From: Rhizobium sp. FKY42
GTDB lineage: Bacteria; Pseudomonadota; Alphaproteobacteria; Rhizobiales; Rhizobiaceae
Direction of reading: 5' to 3'
DNA: 64,000 bases
NCBI RefSeq assembly: GCF_005222835.1
Contig: NZ_STGA01000009.1
Coordinates: 44,177-108,176 of the forward strand
Shown here piece after piece: positions 62,127-64,000 of the stretch. Both the position numbers and the translations under genes were made by a program. Within the stretch, counting starts at the first letter, position 1. The number at the start of each line of letters is the position of its first letter. Under the pieces are notes generated by a model, which was given only the letters and a program-made list of their open reading frames with translations, searched no databases and was not told the DNA's origin.

Positions 62127-63152
62127 TTGATGATCAGCAACGCAGTCAGAGTTGGTCTGCTTCTTGCCGCATCTCTCGGCTTGATCCTGCTCGTCGTCGC
62201 ATTCAGCGTCGGTATCGGTGATTTGCCGATACCGATCTCCACTACGCTGCTGGCCGTTTCTAACAAGCTCGGATGGACGCATATTACGCTTAACCGCATC
62301 CATGAGGCGGTCATCTGGGACTATCGGTTGAGCCGGGCACTGGTTGCCGTCTTCTGCGGCGCGGGTCTCGCATTGTCCGGCGCCATTCTCCAGTCGCTGC
62401 TGCGCAATCCGCTGGCCGAGCCATATGTCTTGGGCATTTCGGCGGGAGCATCGACCGGGGCAGTCGCGATCGTTATTCTGGGCCTTGGAGCAGGAGCCGT
62501 TTCGCTGTCTGTGGGCGCATTTGCCGGGGCGTTTTTCGCATTCCTTTTCGTCGCCTTGCTCTCGAATGGTACACGCGGTGGCGCGGATAGAACCATTCTG
62601 GCGGGCGTGGCTGCGTCACAACTCTTCAACGCCGCCACATCTTATGTCGTCACCACATCCGGCAATGCCCAGCAGGCACGGGATGTCATGTTCTGGCTTC
62701 TGGGAAGCTTTGGTGGCGTGCGCTGGCCGGAATTCACGCTGATATCCATCGTGATTGGAGCAGGTCTCATCCTGTGCCTGCTGTCAGCGCGGGTGCTGGA
62801 CGCCTTTGCCTTCGGTGACGAAGCCGCGGCTTCGCTTGGCGTCAATGTCAGCCGCACCCGCGTGCTGCTCTTCGCGCTCACTGCCATGATGACGGCCACG
62901 ATTGTCAGCATGGTCGGCACGATTGGTTTTGTCGGGCTGGTGGTTCCCCATGTTGCGCGCTTCCTTGTCGGGCCGCTGCACATCCGATTGCTGCCGACAT
63001 GCGCCGTTGTCGGCGCAATCTTCATGGTGCTGGCGGATATCGCATCTCGAGCGCTGATCCCAGGTCAGGTTCTGCCGATCGGAGTGGTGACAGCATTGGT
63101 CGGCGTACCCTTCTTCTCCGTCATCCTGTACAGGTTCCAGCGCGCCTCATGA
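62127..63152 (+). CDS. FecCD-family ABC permease
   Basis: A 341-residue permease with about ten helices. The sequence LRNPLAEPYVLGISAGASTG and the later FVGLVVPHVARFLVGPLHIR are family hallmarks. The ORF starts at TTG 62127; an ATG at 62130 (MISNAVRVG) is an equally good start. The gene overlaps the ATPase start by 4 bases (ATGA). Confidence 0.93.
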   Translation: MMISNAVRVGLLLAASLGLILLVVAFSVGIGDLPIPISTTLLAVSNKLGWTHITLNRIHEAVIWDYRLSRALVAVFCGAGLALSGAILQSLLRNPLAEPYVLGISAGASTGAVAIVILGLGAGAVSLSVGAFAGAFFAFLFVALLSNGTRGGADRTILAGVAASQLFNAATSYVVTTSGNAQQARDVMFWLLGSFGGVRWPEFTLISIVIGAGLILCLLSARVLDAFAFGDEAAASLGVNVSRTRVLLFALTAMMTATIVSMVGTIGFVGLVVPHVARFLVGPLHIRLLPTCAVVGAIFMVLADIASRALIPGQVLPIGVVTALVGVPFFSVILYRFQRAS

Positions 63153-63910
63153 GCTTTGTTGTCGAACACATGACCTGGGGCATTGGTTCTAAAACCATCC
63201 TGAAGGATGTCTCTGTCGATATCCCGGCCGGAAAGATGGTTGGCCTTATCGGTCCGAACGGATCCGGCAAGACCTCGCTCTTGAGGCTTCTTGCTGGTCT
63301 CAAGACCCCAACTTCCGGCAGCATCAGCTTGGCAGGTTCCGACCTAAACGGCATTCCGCGCAAGAAGCTGGCCCGGAGAATTGCCTTCGTTGAACAGCAT
63401 GCAGCCACGAATGCGAGCCTGACCGTGAGCGATGTCGTCCGGCTTGGCCGTTTTCCCCATCGCTCTTTGTTTTCCGGCTGGTCGCTTGAGGATCAGGATG
63501 CTGTCGAACAGGCAATGGAAAGCACAGGGATTGACGGCAAGCGTTTCGACAAATGGCAAAGCCTGTCCGGTGGCGAGAAGCAGCGCGTCCAGATCGCCCG
63601 GGCACTGGCTCAATCGCCGCAGGAACTGATCCTCGACGAACCGACGAACCATCTGGATATTCAGCACCAGATCAGTCTTTTGAAACTGGTCTCCGAACTG
63701 CCGATGACAACGGTGATTGCGCTTCATGACCTTAATCATGCCGCCCTGTTCTGCGACGAATTGGTGGTGCTTCAGAATGGAAGTATTGTTGCTACCGGTT
63801 CGCCGGCTGACGTTTTGACGGAGCAGCTCCTGCGGGATGTTTTCTGTGTTGAAGCGCGTGTCGAGCCTTCACCCTACCATGACAGACCACATCTGCACTT
63901 CATTTGCTGA
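63149..63910 (+). CDS. FecE/BtuD-type ABC ATPase
   Basis: A 253-residue ATPase. Walker A is GPNGSGKTSL, the signature is LSGGEKQRVQIARAL, Walker B is LILDEPTNHLDIQHQ and the switch His is in ALHDLNHAALFCD. These are typical of iron-siderophore and cobalamin importers. The start at 63149 overlaps the permease stop; longer upstream reading overlaps the permease gene and is not supported. Confidence 0.94.
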   Translation: MSFVVEHMTWGIGSKTILKDVSVDIPAGKMVGLIGPNGSGKTSLLRLLAGLKTPTSGSISLAGSDLNGIPRKKLARRIAFVEQHAATNASLTVSDVVRLGRFPHRSLFSGWSLEDQDAVEQAMESTGIDGKRFDKWQSLSGGEKQRVQIARALAQSPQELILDEPTNHLDIQHQISLLKLVSELPMTTVIALHDLNHAALFCDELVVLQNGSIVATGSPADVLTEQLLRDVFCVEARVEPSPYHDRPHLHFIC

Positions 63911-63940
63911 CCTCACTTGCAGCGCTACATACAAGTCATG

Positions 63941-63995
63941 ACCTCCACCAGAGGTGGAGGTTTGAAACGCTGCGCTTGAACCGCTAGAAGCGGTT
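63941..63995 (+). repeat. Two hairpins at the window end
   Basis: ACCTCCACC-AGA-GGTGGAGGT (63941-63961) and AACCGCT-AGA-AGCGGTT (63979-63995, followed by TTGCT) each have perfect arms and an AGA loop. The first starts 30 bases after the ATPase stop. They may be terminators, or the end of an IS200/IS605-type element that continues past the edge; the window ends too soon to decide. Confidence 0.5.
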
Positions 63996-64000
63996 TTGCT

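Noticed and set aside
1..64000. tRNA, rRNA, CRISPR array, prophage or plasmid origin
   Set aside because: No conserved RNA cores, spaced repeats, phage structural genes or replication genes were found.

Overview
The window is GC-rich and densely packed with catabolic operons. ABC importers, GntR, LacI, Lrp, RpiR and MarR regulators, and ATGA or TGATG start/stop overlaps recur throughout. Gene content and style suggest an alphaproteobacterium of the Rhizobiaceae (Agrobacterium/Rhizobium type), perhaps a secondary replicon; this is inference, since no rRNA, tRNA or replication gene is visible. I see no CRISPR array, prophage or intact insertion sequence. Layout: (1) 1-8779, a tetronate (L-threonate and D-erythronate) operon on the minus strand, ltnD-otnK-otnC-otnI, then gntR-denD-SDR and the start of a CUT1-type ABC importer, with a divergent LacI regulator and palindromic operators. 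(2) 8782-12718, a class V PLP enzyme divergent from an Lrp regulator, a DUF1194 protein, and an FMN riboswitch in front of ribB with a strong terminator after it. (3) 12725-22114, a two-component system facing an AfuABC-like importer with two tandem binding proteins, a fused permease, an ATPase and an inositol-monophosphatase-family protein; together they suggest uptake of a phosphorylated compound such as sugar phosphates. (4) 22188-38603, the most interesting region: a HAD phosphatase with a complete CUT1 sugar importer, an RpiR/MurR-like regulator, a full-length murA, a BadF/NagK-type amino-sugar kinase, murQ, a complete Opp-type importer, a cytoplasmic beta-lactamase-fold hydrolase resembling muramoyl-alanine amidase, and anmK. 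It reads as a peptidoglycan-fragment import and catabolism locus, and the operator GGAAT-N5-ATTCC appears in front of three of its transcription units. (5) 38604-46433, a GNAT acetyltransferase, a GntR regulator with a DHDPS-family lyase, a MYG1 protein, an M32 carboxypeptidase, and a GntR regulator followed by a ketopantoate-reductase-like protein and an SDR. (6) 46447-60983, enzymes of amide and cyclic-amide chemistry joined to two importers: isoaspartyl peptidase, an Opp-type importer under a MarR regulator, a creatininase-family protein, a cyclic-imidase-like deacetylase, a hydantoinase/dihydropyrimidinase, a class V PLP enzyme and a polar amino acid importer, plus a FadR-type regulator with a perfect operator palindrome. 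(7) 61075-63910, a siderophore/cobalamin-type (FecCD) importer, followed at the window edge by two hairpins. Repeated themes are regulators placed divergently from their targets with a visible operator between them, and GC-rich hairpins between a binding-protein gene and the next operon gene. The DNA of regions 3 and 4 could work together with the cell's central amino-sugar and sugar-phosphate metabolism: imported fragments would be converted to GlcNAc-6-phosphate or free sugar phosphate.
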